From a virus, in the IMG/VR virus record IMGVR_UViG_3300025759_000072, positions 25,419-89,418 of that record: a stretch of 64,000 nt of DNA; one strand, given 5' to 3'. The position numbers and the translations under genes were made by a program. Each line of letters starts with the position of its first letter. Within the stretch, counting starts at the first letter, position 1. Under the pieces are notes generated by a model. The model did no database searches and had not been told where the DNA came from. It was given only the letters and a program-made list of their open reading frames with translations. Positions 23,520 through 30,641 of this stretch are shown in pieces.

Positions 23520-23573
23520 AGAGAGATTAGCAGTGGCTCTTAACCCTAACCCGAAGGTGCCAGAAATCTCTCT
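23520..23573 (-). terminator. Structured element between early genes
   Basis: Arms AGAGAGATT (23520-23528) and AATCTCTCT (23565-23573) enclose a further TGGC/GCCA pairing. On the minus strand TTTTTAGACC follows, so it can act as a terminator for the 78-residue gene. The long interior (36 bases) is unusual. Confidence 0.5.
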
Positions 23574-23582
23574 AATCGTTCG

Positions 23583-23819
23583 CTACTTTACAGCGCGAAC
23601 GTAACGTTGGACATCGCTGTCTACAAACTTGCCCGTGGAAGCCCACGAACGGAATGCAGAACACTCTAGGAAACCAGCTTCACACTTCTGAGCGTGTTCA
23701 CAAGTCTCACAGGGCATAGCCATGTCGTCAATCATCGTTTCAGGTTGAAACGATTTCTTAGTGGCTTTCTCGAACTGAAACTCAGAATCGTAGCCGATAG
23801 AAAAGTAATCACGAGACAT
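23583..23819 (-). CDS. Cys-rich small early protein (78 residues)
   Basis: I choose ATG 23819 because AAGGAG is six bases upstream; ATG 23822 is adjacent. The centre holds CETCEHAQKCEAGFLECSAFRSW, a C-x2-C-x5-C-x6-C arrangement that could bind zinc. I have seen this C-x-AFR-x-W form in other phage proteins but know no function. Own promoter at 23853-23881. Confidence 0.75.
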   Translation of the reverse strand: MSRDYFSIGYDSEFQFEKATKKSFQPETMIDDMAMPCETCEHAQKCEAGFLECSAFRSWASTGKFVDSDVQRYVRAVK

Positions 23820-23852
23820 CATATACTCCTTTTTTCATCTCATCATATACAC

Positions 23853-23881
23853 AGTATATCTTATTTTTAAAAATAAGTCAA
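23853..23881 (-). promoter_or_regulatory. Early promoter of the repeated cassette type
   Basis: TTGACT (23881-23876), 17 bases, TATACT (23858-23853), then the shared ATATGATGAGA leader. Confidence 0.75.
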
Positions 23882-23920
23882 CCCCTAAAATGCATTATTT
23901 TTAAAAAAAATTATATCTTT

Positions 23921-23957
23921 GGATACTCGTCGGAAATCAAACGTTCGACGAGTATCC
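23921..23957 (-). terminator. Stem-loop between early cassettes
   Basis: A perfect 12-bp stem GGATACTCGTCG / CGACGAGTATCC (23921-23932 with 23946-23957), just after the stop of the 59-residue gene. On the minus strand a run of eight T follows about ten bases later, then the next promoter. Confidence 0.7.
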
Positions 23958-23967
23958 ATTGATATTT

Positions 23968-24147
23968 TTATGCTCGGCCCGCATAGTAACCCATAGAAGC
24001 AAGGTTTACTTGCTTACGGCCGCGATTGGTAACGCTGGAAGAATTACGGAAAGTCTTCACTTTCTTCTTTGAAGCGGGTAATACAGTAATCTTAATGCCC
24101 GTTTCAAGTTCTTTAGCGATCAGTTTACGGATTTCAGATTTGGTCAT
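23968..24147 (-). CDS. Small basic early protein (59 residues)
   Basis: Start ATG 24147, after the shared leader. N-terminal helix TKSEIRKLIAKELETGI, then a basic part (ASKKKVKTFRNSSSVTNRGRKQVN), suggestive of nucleic-acid binding, ending MGYYAGRA. It is followed by a strong stem-loop. No family recognised. Confidence 0.75.
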   Translation of the reverse strand: MTKSEIRKLIAKELETGIKITVLPASKKKVKTFRNSSSVTNRGRKQVNLASMGYYAGRA

Positions 24148-24195
24148 CTCAATTCTCTCTTTCGTGGTGTGTGTCTGTTTTCTCATCATATACAC

Positions 24196-24224
24196 AGTAT
24201 ATCTTGTTTTTAAAAATAAGTCAA
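24196..24224 (-). promoter_or_regulatory. Early promoter of the repeated cassette type
   Basis: TTGACT (24224-24219), 17 bases, TATACT (24201-24196), same leader as the other cassettes. Confidence 0.75.
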
Positions 24225-24293
24225 CTGTTTTTTTCAATAAAAACAAAAAAAGTTTTGTTTAAAATCAATAGGTTAGAATTTTTTTGTATTTTT

Positions 24294-24575
24294 TCAACCT
24301 ACCATCGAATCAACGAATTTCACCATATCTTCAGCGAAAACGTCTTCTTCACGTTTTAACACTTTGTATTCAAACTTGCGAACCTTACCGAACTCAATAT
24401 CGTATAGATCACGACCGTTCAGTTTGATGGTCACATAACCTTTATTCTTTACCATACCAGTGGTTTTAAACCGCAAACCATCTTCCATGGCAACCATATC
24501 TTTAGCGCCCCAAGCCCAAGTAGCCATCGGGTCAATCATCCTAATCTGTTCAAGGATCGTTTTTGCTATGCTCAT
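24294..24575 (-). CDS. Small conserved early protein (93 residues)
   Basis: ATG 24575. The N-terminus KTILEQIRMIDPMATWAWGAKDMVAMEDGLRFKT is a recurrent pattern in phage and plasmid small proteins, and VTIKLNGRDLYDIEFGKVR follows. The fold is probably alpha/beta. The function is unknown. The start lies seven bases beyond the stop of the 53-residue gene upstream, so they are co-transcribed. Confidence 0.78.
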   Translation of the reverse strand: MSIAKTILEQIRMIDPMATWAWGAKDMVAMEDGLRFKTTGMVKNKGYVTIKLNGRDLYDIEFGKVRKFEYKVLKREEDVFAEDMVKFVDSMVG

Positions 24576-24580
24576 TTGAA

Positions 24581-24742
24581 TCAACCTTTCAATCCGTCAG
24601 TGAGACCCATCATTTCACATTCGCGGGGAAATTCAATCCACATTTGCTTGATTAGGTCTTCACGCTGTTTCTGAATCTCGGGAATTTCACAAATTTCCGA
24701 AAGTTCGAAGACCAGTTCAATCATGCTTTTAAACTTTTCCAT
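24581..24742 (-). CDS. Small helical early protein (53 residues)
   Basis: ATG 24742 with an AGAGAG site; ATG 24748 is possible. Acidic helical protein (MIELVFELSEICEIPEIQKQ). First gene behind the promoter at 24776-24804. No family recognised. Confidence 0.65.
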   Translation of the reverse strand: MEKFKSMIELVFELSEICEIPEIQKQREDLIKQMWIEFPRECEMMGLTDGLKG

Positions 24743-24775
24743 GTTCATCTCTCTCTGTTTTCTCATCATATACAC

Positions 24776-24804
24776 AGTATATCTTGTTTTTAAAAATAAG
24801 TCAA
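24776..24804 (-). promoter_or_regulatory. Early promoter of the repeated cassette type
   Basis: TTGACT (24804-24799), 17 bases, TATACT (24781-24776), shared leader. Confidence 0.75.
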
Positions 24805-24817
24805 CCCTTAAAATGCA

Positions 24818-25114
24818 TTATTTTGTTTTAATAATGTATGCAGGCTTAGACGAATCCATCTTGATATCGTCATTGATTACCTCTACATCTTCTTTAACGA
24901 AGACTCCAATAGGAGAACCGTTGATGGAGGTTTCACCTTCACGCTTGATTTCACCGAAAGGATAAGAGCAGGTGATCGTTTCAGCACCAGAGTACTCGTC
25001 TTCCTCTGCCCATTCTACGGTGTATCCGCTTTCAGTAACAGCGACAACAACACCTTCTGAGATAGGATACATCGCACCCCAGTTTCCGATAACTTCTGTT
25101 CCAACTTCAATCAT
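24818..25114 (-). CDS. Small beta-rich early protein (98 residues)
   Basis: ATG 25114. Sequence GTEVIGNWGAMYPISEGVVVAV and GYTVEWAEEDEYSGAE suggest an SH3-like small barrel; the C-terminus is acidic then ends IIKTK. The stop lies just upstream of the next promoter. No family recognised. Confidence 0.75.
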   Translation of the reverse strand: MIEVGTEVIGNWGAMYPISEGVVVAVTESGYTVEWAEEDEYSGAETITCSYPFGEIKREGETSINGSPIGVFVKEDVEVINDDIKMDSSKPAYIIKTK

Positions 25115-25147
25115 GTTCATCTCTCTCTGTTTTCTCATCATATATAC

Positions 25148-25176
25148 ATTATATCTTGTTTTTAAAAATAAGTCAA
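25148..25176 (-). promoter_or_regulatory. Early promoter of the repeated cassette type
   Basis: TTGACT (25176-25171), 17 bases, TATAAT (25153-25148), shared leader. A stem-loop (25191-25208) lies upstream. Confidence 0.8.
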
Positions 25177-25190
25177 CTGTTTTTTTAATA

Positions 25191-25208
25191 AAAACTAAAA
25201 AAAGTTTT
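25191..25208 (-). terminator. Stem-loop ahead of early promoter
   Basis: AAAACT / AGTTTT arms around six bases, between the stop at 25217 and the -35 at 25176. The same unit recurs at 25799-25816. Confidence 0.5.
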
Positions 25209-25216
25209 GTTTAAAA

Positions 25217-25348
25217 TCAATAGGTTAGAACTTTTTTGTATTTTTCTTTTCGAGTGTACTTCGTCCTATCCCGGACAACACGGGGCTTGAAGGCGCTATC
25301 CTTAGTGAACAGCATCTTGGCGAGGCGAATTTTCTTTTGTTTTCTCAT
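25217..25348 (-). CDS. Small very basic protein (43 residues)
   Basis: ATG 25348 overlaps the stop of the gene before (ATGA), so it is coupled. The product is extremely basic (RKQKKIRLAKMLF, then KPRVVRDRTKYTRKEKYKKVLTY), suggesting nucleic-acid or ribosome binding. Its last nine codons and the following spacer are repeated at 24251-24290 after another gene. No family recognised. Confidence 0.65.
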   Translation of the reverse strand: MRKQKKIRLAKMLFTKDSAFKPRVVRDRTKYTRKEKYKKVLTY

Positions 25349-25725
25349 AATCTCAACGCAATGTCGTCAGCAATCATCTGGTCCATACCAGCGGGAGTCA
25401 TCGGATAACCACGCTGTTTGAGGATCTTAGCGACATGGGGAGATACGTAACCCTTAGTCTGAAGAGCCTGGAGAGGAGCCAAACCACTTTCTAACAGCGC
25501 AAGGTATTCTTCAACCGTGAAGTTTTCACACAAGAACTTTTTGAAAGCAACCATGCCACCACGCTTGAATCGAGCAATGAAGGCTTCTTTCGGCATACCA
25601 ATTCGACTAGGGTGGATCTTGTCTGCACCATAGACCTCATCGTATGTCTTCTGACCAGCAAAGGGTCCGACGTAGTTGAGGTACATACCGTCAAATTGGA
25701 AATTCTTGTTCACAAACTTAGTCAT
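25345..25725 (-). CDS. Early protein (126 residues)
   Basis: ATG 25725 after the promoter leader. Sequence: FDGMYLNYVGPFAGQKTYDEVYGADKIHPSRIGMPKEAFIARFKRGG, then a helical half (ENFTVEEYLALLESGLAPLQALQTKGY). No family recognised. Confidence 0.75.
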   Translation of the reverse strand: MTKFVNKNFQFDGMYLNYVGPFAGQKTYDEVYGADKIHPSRIGMPKEAFIARFKRGGMVAFKKFLCENFTVEEYLALLESGLAPLQALQTKGYVSPHVAKILKQRGYPMTPAGMDQMIADDIALRL

Positions 25726-25755
25726 CTCAATCTCCTTATCAATCATCATAAGTGT

Positions 25756-25784
25756 ATAATAACTTATGCTGAGAAATAAGTCAA
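25756..25784 (-). promoter_or_regulatory. Early promoter, variant cassette
   Basis: TTGACT (25784-25779), 17 bases, TATTAT (25761-25756). The spacer differs from the other cassettes (GAGAAAT/CAGCAT type, also seen at 41891-41919). Confidence 0.7.
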
Positions 25785-25798
25785 CTGTTTTTTTAATA

Positions 25799-25816
25799 AA
25801 AACTAAAAAAAGTTTT
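25799..25816 (-). terminator. Stem-loop ahead of early promoter
   Basis: AAAACT / AGTTTT arms, second copy of the unit at 25191-25208. It lies between the end of the membrane-protein gene and the promoter at 25784. Confidence 0.5.
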
Positions 25817-25828
25817 GTTTAAAATCAA

Positions 25829-26308
25829 CTACTTAGCGTTTTTAGGGAATATTTTTTGAACTGGGAAGTCATAAAAGACGAAAATTTGATCAGACGTTTC
25901 AAGACGCTGATTCTTTTTACCCTCTTTTTTCTTCAATTTACCGACCTGAGGAATACCAGCCGCTGCTCGTTTTTGAGCCTTTTTGAGAGATTTCTGTTTT
26001 TCTTCGGACCACTCGAATCGAATCAGTTTATCGTCGGTATCATCGATGATCCACATAGTGATATATTTCTGCCCGTTAACCTTCGTCACTGAATATGACT
26101 TAAAAATAAACTCATCTTTCGGCATCTCGTATTTGGCTCGACCAATGAACTGCTCGTTAACCTGAAATGATAAAAAGACAGAAAATAGAATGAATGGTAC
26201 GGCAGCATACCTCAACCATGTCTTTTGTACAATAAAAGGAAGAAAGCAGATTGCGCCTGTCACGATCCATAAGATCATCAGGTTTGTGGTTGTGAACATC
26301 ATAATCAT
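25829..26308 (-). CDS. Two-helix membrane protein of the proton-channel operon
   Basis: 159 residues; the ATG overlaps the ExbD-like stop (ATGA). Two transmembrane segments (TTTNLMILWIVTGAICFLPF and LRYAAVPFILFSVFLSF) are followed by a soluble domain with YITMWIIDDTDDKLIRFEWSEEKQKSLKKAQKRAA and a very basic stretch (KLKKKEGKKNQR). Part of the soluble domain (residues ~70-95) echoes phrases of the ExbD-like protein. Coupling suggests it acts with the two channel proteins. Last gene of the operon. Function unknown. Confidence 0.78.
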   Translation of the reverse strand: MIMMFTTTNLMILWIVTGAICFLPFIVQKTWLRYAAVPFILFSVFLSFQVNEQFIGRAKYEMPKDEFIFKSYSVTKVNGQKYITMWIIDDTDDKLIRFEWSEEKQKSLKKAQKRAAAGIPQVGKLKKKEGKKNQRLETSDQIFVFYDFPVQKIFPKNAK

Positions 26309-26943
26309 GGCGCGCCGTACTTCATATACATTTGTTTTGATGTTGCAATTCTTGTCTCATTGTCTGTAAAAATAACGTTACCATTTCGAACATCAAATGA
26401 CGCTACAAACTTCTCGACGCCTTTCTCTTCAAGATCGAACTTTTTGACTTTAAGAATCTTATATGGATTCACTTGAATGATCTCTACAGTCACATCTTTC
26501 TCTATTCCATAACCGTCGTAGTAATGTGTGGTTACCGAAAACGATCTATCTGATTTTGAACGAATGCTAATCACTTCACGATTAACGAAGATTTCTTCTT
26601 TACTCTCTTGTGGTTTATTGTCAACTGAAGTATTAAGTGTATCATTCTTTTGGCCTAAATCATCTCTATCGAGATTCATTAGAGCGATATCTTTACTACG
26701 GAAACTTACGATGTTATCTGCATCATCCTTTATCCACAAATCAATATCGTTACCGCTTTCATCATTCCATTTTAGAACAATCAAATATTCAGCCTTTGGT
26801 TCAAAGGTATCCTTCTTAGCAACTGGATTGATTAGAATGAAAGCAAGCAGAAACAGAAATACGAATCCAATCAGCAGATTGAATAGTAAATCAACGAATC
26901 CAAGTGTGCTTTTATATCTACTCGTTTTGTTCACTGTTTTCAT
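26305..26943 (-). CDS. ExbD/TolR/MotB-like membrane protein
   Basis: 212 residues from ATG 26943, overlapping the channel gene by 26 bases. One N-terminal transmembrane helix is preceded by an Asp, LGFVDLLFNLLIGFVFLFLLAFIL, the arrangement seen in ExbD, TolR and MotB, where that Asp carries protons. A periplasmic domain follows with EYLIVLKWNDESGNDIDLWIKDD and DIALMNLDRDDLG, a beta-sandwich-like motif. It has no OmpA-type peptidoglycan-binding sequence. Paired with the MotA/TolQ/ExbB-like protein it should form an ion-driven membrane complex. Confidence 0.8.
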   Translation of the reverse strand: MKTVNKTSRYKSTLGFVDLLFNLLIGFVFLFLLAFILINPVAKKDTFEPKAEYLIVLKWNDESGNDIDLWIKDDADNIVSFRSKDIALMNLDRDDLGQKNDTLNTSVDNKPQESKEEIFVNREVISIRSKSDRSFSVTTHYYDGYGIEKDVTVEIIQVNPYKILKVKKFDLEEKGVEKFVASFDVRNGNVIFTDNETRIATSKQMYMKYGAP

Positions 26944-27379
26944 ACACCACCAACTGAATCTGTGTGAGAGTTGAGCAAACAAGGCCAACTAACGTAGTTA
27001 CCAGAGCGGTGCTCATACCAACTGCCATTGCCTGAATTGAATCTTGAACATTCTTAACATTTGATACATCAAGCGTCTCAAACGCTGTACCAAGCATAAG
27101 AAGGAATCCAGCAACAGTACCAATCATACCAAGACGTGTCATTGCTTCTGCAGCAAATGAAACATAATCAACGATCTTATCATTTGTCAGTTCCCATGTT
27201 GATCGAGAACTTAACCAACCAACAGAAAGTGTAGATAGAACGAAGATAAAAATAATCAGAAAACTGATCTTTGTAAGATCAGCATCATACATCATCTCCC
27301 ACCAATCATAGTGATACATCAGACCAGTGGCAAATGCGGTCAACGAAAACTGAATCCACCACTTCAACATTGCGTTCAT
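26918..27379 (-). CDS. MotA/TolQ/ExbB-like proton channel protein
   Basis: 153 residues with three or four hydrophobic segments. The C-terminal half has the family signature: AEAMTRLGMIGTVAGFLLMLGTAF and then QAMAVGMSTALVTTLVGLVCSTL. It lacks the large cytoplasmic insert of TolQ and the long tail of ZorA and is shorter than cellular ExbB (about 240). The order is small periplasmic protein, channel, ExbD-like partner, two-helix protein, with overlapping stops and starts. In bacteria such 5:2 complexes use proton motive force to move a periplasmic partner. Confidence 0.85.
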   Translation of the reverse strand: MNAMLKWWIQFSLTAFATGLMYHYDWWEMMYDADLTKISFLIIFIFVLSTLSVGWLSSRSTWELTNDKIVDYVSFAAEAMTRLGMIGTVAGFLLMLGTAFETLDVSNVKNVQDSIQAMAVGMSTALVTTLVGLVCSTLTQIQLVVYENSEQNE

Positions 27380-27705
27380 AATTTTGGTCCTTTATTTTTT
27401 TCAGGTTCACCATGACCCGTTGCTATGATACATGATACTTTTTCAATGTGCGTTTCGACTATCGAAAATGAACCTGTTTTAATATTACGAAAAATACTCA
27501 ACACTATTTTATCGTTTGGTTTATCATTAGGTCCAGAACTAAATCCAAAAAATTCAAAACTACTTTCACCAAACTGATTCAATTTATTCATAACATCATC
27601 ACTTGGACCACATATAATATTTTTCTTTGTTGGACCAATAGGTGGATGAGCATATACATTACAAGAAAACAATACCACAGTGATTATGGTAATTATTGTT
27701 TTCAT
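27376..27705 (-). CDS. Small periplasmic protein of the proton-channel operon
   Basis: 109 residues. A signal peptide (KTIITIITVVLFSCNVYA, cleavage near residue 19) gives a mature protein starting HPPIGPT. The mature part has CGPSDDVMNKLNQFGESSFEFFGFS and IFRNIKTGSFSIVET, resembling small phage and host periplasmic proteins of unknown role. First gene of the operon, behind a possible late box at 27749-27756. Its stop overlaps the channel gene start. Confidence 0.75.
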   Translation of the reverse strand: MKTIITIITVVLFSCNVYAHPPIGPTKKNIICGPSDDVMNKLNQFGESSFEFFGFSSGPNDKPNDKIVLSIFRNIKTGSFSIVETHIEKVSCIIATGHGEPEKNKGPKL

Positions 27706-27708
27706 TTT

Positions 27709-28383
27709 TTATCCAATCAATCTGGATGTGAAAAATTCATGTTCTTTATATTTATATGGGTCCGACATAAAGATTTGTGGTGAATCCCCTTCAACAGCAA
27801 TCAATATGATATTTTGTTCTACTCTCTCGCCATACATCTCTTCTATCATATATGAGTATGTTGCACACTGTAGAAAATAGTCTTCAATCCATTCTCGTTT
27901 TTTTGTTTTACGAGATGTTTTAAAATCAAGCACGGTTAGTTTATTATTGATTTGACAAACCATGTCTACTCTTCCAGCCAATCGATACTCATGGCTGAAT
28001 AGAGCGCACTCCTGCATGAACACTTTTTGTATTGATTGTAAAAGAATTGGTTGAATATTAAAAAACATTTGAACAGCATCTGGCATCTGCCCTTTGATGA
28101 TGTCTTCTAAACTTACATTATCGATAAAGTCTTCGAGCATCTTATGAACAGCAGTACCACGAGATGCTGATTGATGACTGATACGATTGGCTTCTGCTTC
28201 ACCAACCTTTCGGCGCCACTCCATCAATCCTTCTTTCTTTCCAGGAAGGTTGCCGAGCGCAGTCGTTACTGATTCGTATAAGACTTCGGAAGGTCCATTT
28301 GGTACTCGATACCTGCGACCCTCCTCCGTCGTGATTGCTTCTATGTCGTACTTTTCAAATCTATCTTCATGTATAAATTGCAT
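27709..28383 (-). CDS. PD-(D/E)XK exonuclease (RecB/Cas4-like)
   Basis: 224 residues. The nuclease core is visible: SASRGTAVHKMLEDF (His of motif I), EYRLAGRVDMVCQINNKLTVLDFKTSRK (GxxD...DFK) and FLQCATYSYMIEEMYG (QxxxY). Proteins of this kind serve as replication or recombination exonucleases in marine T4-like phages. Its ATG lies inside the end of the PhoH gene, so the two are coupled. Confidence 0.85.
   Translation of the reverse strand: MQFIHEDRFEKYDIEAITTEEGRRYRVPNGPSEVLYESVTTALGNLPGKKEGLMEWRRKVGEAEANRISHQSASRGTAVHKMLEDFIDNVSLEDIIKGQMPDAVQMFFNIQPILLQSIQKVFMQECALFSHEYRLAGRVDMVCQINNKLTVLDFKTSRKTKKREWIEDYFLQCATYSYMIEEMYGERVEQNIILIAVEGDSPQIFMSDPYKYKEHEFFTSRLIG
27749..27756 (-). promoter_or_regulatory. 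Possible late box before the proton-channel operon
   Basis: The minus strand reads TATAAATA inside the last codons of the exonuclease gene, 44 bases upstream of the periplasmic-protein ATG. Being within coding sequence, it may be chance. Confidence 0.45.
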
Positions 28384-29134
28384 GATCGATTTTAGCCATA
28401 ATATAAGATTTCACAAGTTCGCTACGCACGATATCATCCTCATTAAAATAAATTGTTTTAAAGTACGGAATTGATGTTAATACCTTCATGAATGATAATA
28501 ATCCACTACCTTCTCTCATGTTCTGTAAATCACTTTGTCTAAAGTCACCGGAAAAAATAATACGACAGTTATCACCGATGCGAGTTATAATAGAGTCGAG
28601 TTCGTGGAATGTCATGTTCTGACATTCATCGACGATAACAATAGAATCATTAAGAGTAATTCCCCGTATGAAGGATGTAGATATAAACTCAACCATTCCT
28701 CGACTTTTAATCGTTTCATATGCGTCTCCGCGTCCAAATAATTCTGTAAAGATGTTATAGTATGGTTGCTCATACGCTTTCATCTTTTCTTTTTGGTTTC
28801 CTGGTAGAAACCCCATGTCCCTTGTTGGGACTATTGATCGTACAATGACTAACTTTTGTTTAGTAGATGAATGTGTTAGGATTTCTTTTAAAGCAAGATA
28901 TATTGAGATAAACGTTTTACCAGTACCAGCCAATCCTTGAAGTAACAAGTGTTTATCTTTACGGTATTCATCGAACGTTCTTGATTGGTTTTTTGTTTTT
29001 GGTTCGATATTTTTTAAGTTCAATCCTGTGTTAACACCTTTCTTTTTTGCTTTACGTTTTTGTTTTCTTGATAGTTTTTCTTCAAAAAAGTTATAGTTAT
29101 CTTCTACAAAAGCTAAGTTAGAGTGATTGTACAT
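28367..29134 (-). CDS. phoH: PhoH-like ATPase
   Basis: 255 residues. Walker A is LLLQGLAGTGKTF (residues ~63-75) and Walker B is SIVIVDECQN. RIIFSGDFRQSD supplies the sensor region, and the EQPYYN...LF and SFIRGITL blocks are typical of phage PhoH. The N-terminal 45 residues are strongly basic (LSRKQKRKAKKKGVN). PhoH proteins bind RNA and ATP; their role in phages is not settled although they are common in marine phages. Confidence 0.93.
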   Translation of the reverse strand: MYNHSNLAFVEDNYNFFEEKLSRKQKRKAKKKGVNTGLNLKNIEPKTKNQSRTFDEYRKDKHLLLQGLAGTGKTFISIYLALKEILTHSSTKQKLVIVRSIVPTRDMGFLPGNQKEKMKAYEQPYYNIFTELFGRGDAYETIKSRGMVEFISTSFIRGITLNDSIVIVDECQNMTFHELDSIITRIGDNCRIIFSGDFRQSDLQNMREGSGLLSFMKVLTSIPYFKTIYFNEDDIVRSELVKSYIMAKIDHAIYT

Positions 29135-29153
29135 GATACCTCCTAGGTAATCA

Positions 29154-29474
29154 TTACAAAGTATCTGCGGCTCTTTTCTTTCTCCATTTCTCTACTGCAT
29201 CACGGGTCTTAACAGCCTTAACAGATTTTGCACCATATTGCTCGCCGAGTTTGCTATTTGGATTAGCCTCGGCGATTCTTGCAAGTTGTTCCCTCCAACC
29301 ATCATCAGTACGCAGTGATTTATTCACTGATGTACCAGCAACGATATTCATCTGTGTTGAAGGGAGTTGACGGATGTGTGGATTGTCAGAAAGGAATGCC
29401 TCACGTTCAGCCATAGACATGAATTCAGTAAACTCTTCTTTAGTTTTTTCATTAATAAAAGAATATGTAGGCAT
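29154..29474 (-). CDS. FmdB-like small phage protein
   Basis: 106 residues. N-terminus TYSFINEKTKEEFTEFMSMAEREAFLSDNPHI is a degenerate FmdB-like ribbon without the cysteines. The C-terminal block DGWREQLARIAEANPNSKLGEQYGAKSVKAVKTRDAVEKW is the pattern of the regulatory-protein-like genes of T4-type marine phages. DNA or protein binding is presumed only. A late-type box (29491-29498) stands upstream. Confidence 0.75.
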   Translation of the reverse strand: MPTYSFINEKTKEEFTEFMSMAEREAFLSDNPHIRQLPSTQMNIVAGTSVNKSLRTDDGWREQLARIAEANPNSKLGEQYGAKSVKAVKTRDAVEKWRKKRAADTL

Positions 29475-29490
29475 TGCACCTCCTTATTTG

Positions 29491-29498
29491 TATTTATT
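29491..29498 (-). promoter_or_regulatory. Late-type box (AATAAATA)
   Basis: The minus strand reads AATAAATA 17 bases before the FmdB-like ATG, with an AAGGAGG ribosome site between. Confidence 0.5.
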
Positions 29499-29499
29499 A

Positions 29500-30063
29500 T
29501 TATGCTGTTTTACCCAAATACCAGTATGGAACTTGACGATTAGTCCATTTGGCAAACGATGCTTTTGCTACATTGTAGTAGTTACGATACGATTGAATAG
29601 GATCATCTGTTACGATACATTCTGGAAAGTTTTTCATAGCAATCGCAAATGGAGTTCGTGGACCTTCTGGAATATTACGAGGAGGCGCCATTAGATAACA
29701 ACCAATACCTTTATTTGACCAAGCACCATGTGTTTTACCATACCGACGATTGTATTCTACAGCAAGAGCCATATAATGCTGTACGTGCCATTTGTAGTTC
29801 TCTGTTGACTGCATGGTCCATACGGTACAAGGATGACCCATATGGACTGCTTTCATTAGAACGTCTTCTAGTGGACCATCGAGTTTCCAGTATTTGATCA
29901 TTCGCTTACCAGATTTAGATGGTCGCATTTCCATAACACCATCGAGCATACGATGCGCTGTTGATAACATCTGTGCTGATTCGGTAACCATTTTCACTAC
30001 GTGTTTGTCACACAGAGCACGAGCGGACTCTTGTGGGCAATCACTCACTGCAAAGATATTCAT
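29500..30063 (-). CDS. Conserved phage protein (CDKHVVKM family)
   Basis: 187 residues, Met/His/Trp-rich. The N-terminal block LCDKHVVKMVTESAQMLSTAHRMLDG is highly characteristic of a family found in many large phages; later blocks are MGHPCTVWTMQSTENYKW and PFAIAMKNFP, and it ends KWTNRQVPYWYLG. The function is unknown to me. The dense His/Cys/Trp conservation suggests an enzyme. The ATG overlaps the preceding stop (ATGA). Confidence 0.8.
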   Translation of the reverse strand: MNIFAVSDCPQESARALCDKHVVKMVTESAQMLSTAHRMLDGVMEMRPSKSGKRMIKYWKLDGPLEDVLMKAVHMGHPCTVWTMQSTENYKWHVQHYMALAVEYNRRYGKTHGAWSNKGIGCYLMAPPRNIPEGPRTPFAIAMKNFPECIVTDDPIQSYRNYYNVAKASFAKWTNRQVPYWYLGKTA

Positions 30064-30332
30064 CGTTTCGTTTTCCTACTTTTGATATTTTTTTCCCAAG
30101 TATTTTTTCCCCAAGTATTTTTCTTATTATAAACTCCATTATCTTTCGGTTTTTTAGATATATAAGACCCACCGAACATCGAACCGGTTTGTCCTTTATC
30201 AAATACTGGTCTATCCATCGGATAATCTTTATCTAATTGTTCCAGTCGTTCTTTAGTTTTCTTTTCTCGCCACCACTTATCTGCTGCTTTTTTTCCATCT
30301 TTCTTTAGAATTTTTCCGTATATATTATCCAC
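30060..30332 (-). CDS. Small basic protein (90 residues), GTG start
   Basis: No ATG is available at the N-terminus. A GTG at 30332 has GAGGA seven bases upstream; TTG 30338 is an alternative. Very basic and rich in Lys, Asn and Trp (KKDGKKAADKWWREKKTKERLEQL; NTWGKNTWEKNIKSRK). It is coupled to the next gene by ATGA. No family recognised. Confidence 0.65.
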   Translation of the reverse strand: MDNIYGKILKKDGKKAADKWWREKKTKERLEQLDKDYPMDRPVFDKGQTGSMFGGSYISKKPKDNGVYNKKNTWGKNTWEKNIKSRKTKR

Positions 30333-30346
30333 AATCAATCCTCAAA

Positions 30347-30586
30347 CTAATAATTAAAACGAAAAGGAGACAACTTCTTCATCTCATCTTCTGTAGGGCG
30401 CTTAGTACCAGCGTACACTACCAGATCGTCATCTTCGTTTTCATAACATTCAACAATATTATCCTTAGCAAGGATCGAAAGTGATACTTGGATCATATGA
30501 TCGATATCATATGATTTACGACCAAGATAAAATGAAAGACCAACCAAAGATATTAGACCTGCAAGTATTAGAATATCATGATACAT
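30347..30586 (-). CDS. Small membrane-anchored protein (79 residues)
   Basis: N-terminal transmembrane helix (ILILAGLISLVGLSFYLG), then a soluble helix-strand domain with an acidic loop (CYENEDDDLVVYAGTKRPTEDEM). AAGGAG site. Own sigma70-type promoter at 30613-30641, so early expression. No family recognised. Confidence 0.75.
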   Translation of the reverse strand: MYHDILILAGLISLVGLSFYLGRKSYDIDHMIQVSLSILAKDNIVECYENEDDDLVVYAGTKRPTEDEMKKLSPFRFNY

Positions 30587-30612
30587 TTTTTTCTCCTTTA
30601 GAATATATATTC

Positions 30613-30641
30613 ATTATACTTTAAAAACAAAAAAAAGTCAA
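30613..30641 (-). promoter_or_regulatory. Sigma70-type promoter
   Basis: TTGACT (30641-30636), 17 bases, TATAAT (30618-30613), overlapping the end of the upstream gene. Confidence 0.75.

Noticed and set aside
23520-23573. Possible tRNA or small structured RNA
   Set aside because: Only two nested stems are present and no cloverleaf, so I list it as a terminator-like element.
26305-27379. Zorya defence system (ZorA/ZorB)
   Set aside because: The channel lacks the long cytoplasmic tail, the partner lacks an OmpA-like domain, and no helicase or nuclease partner genes are adjacent.
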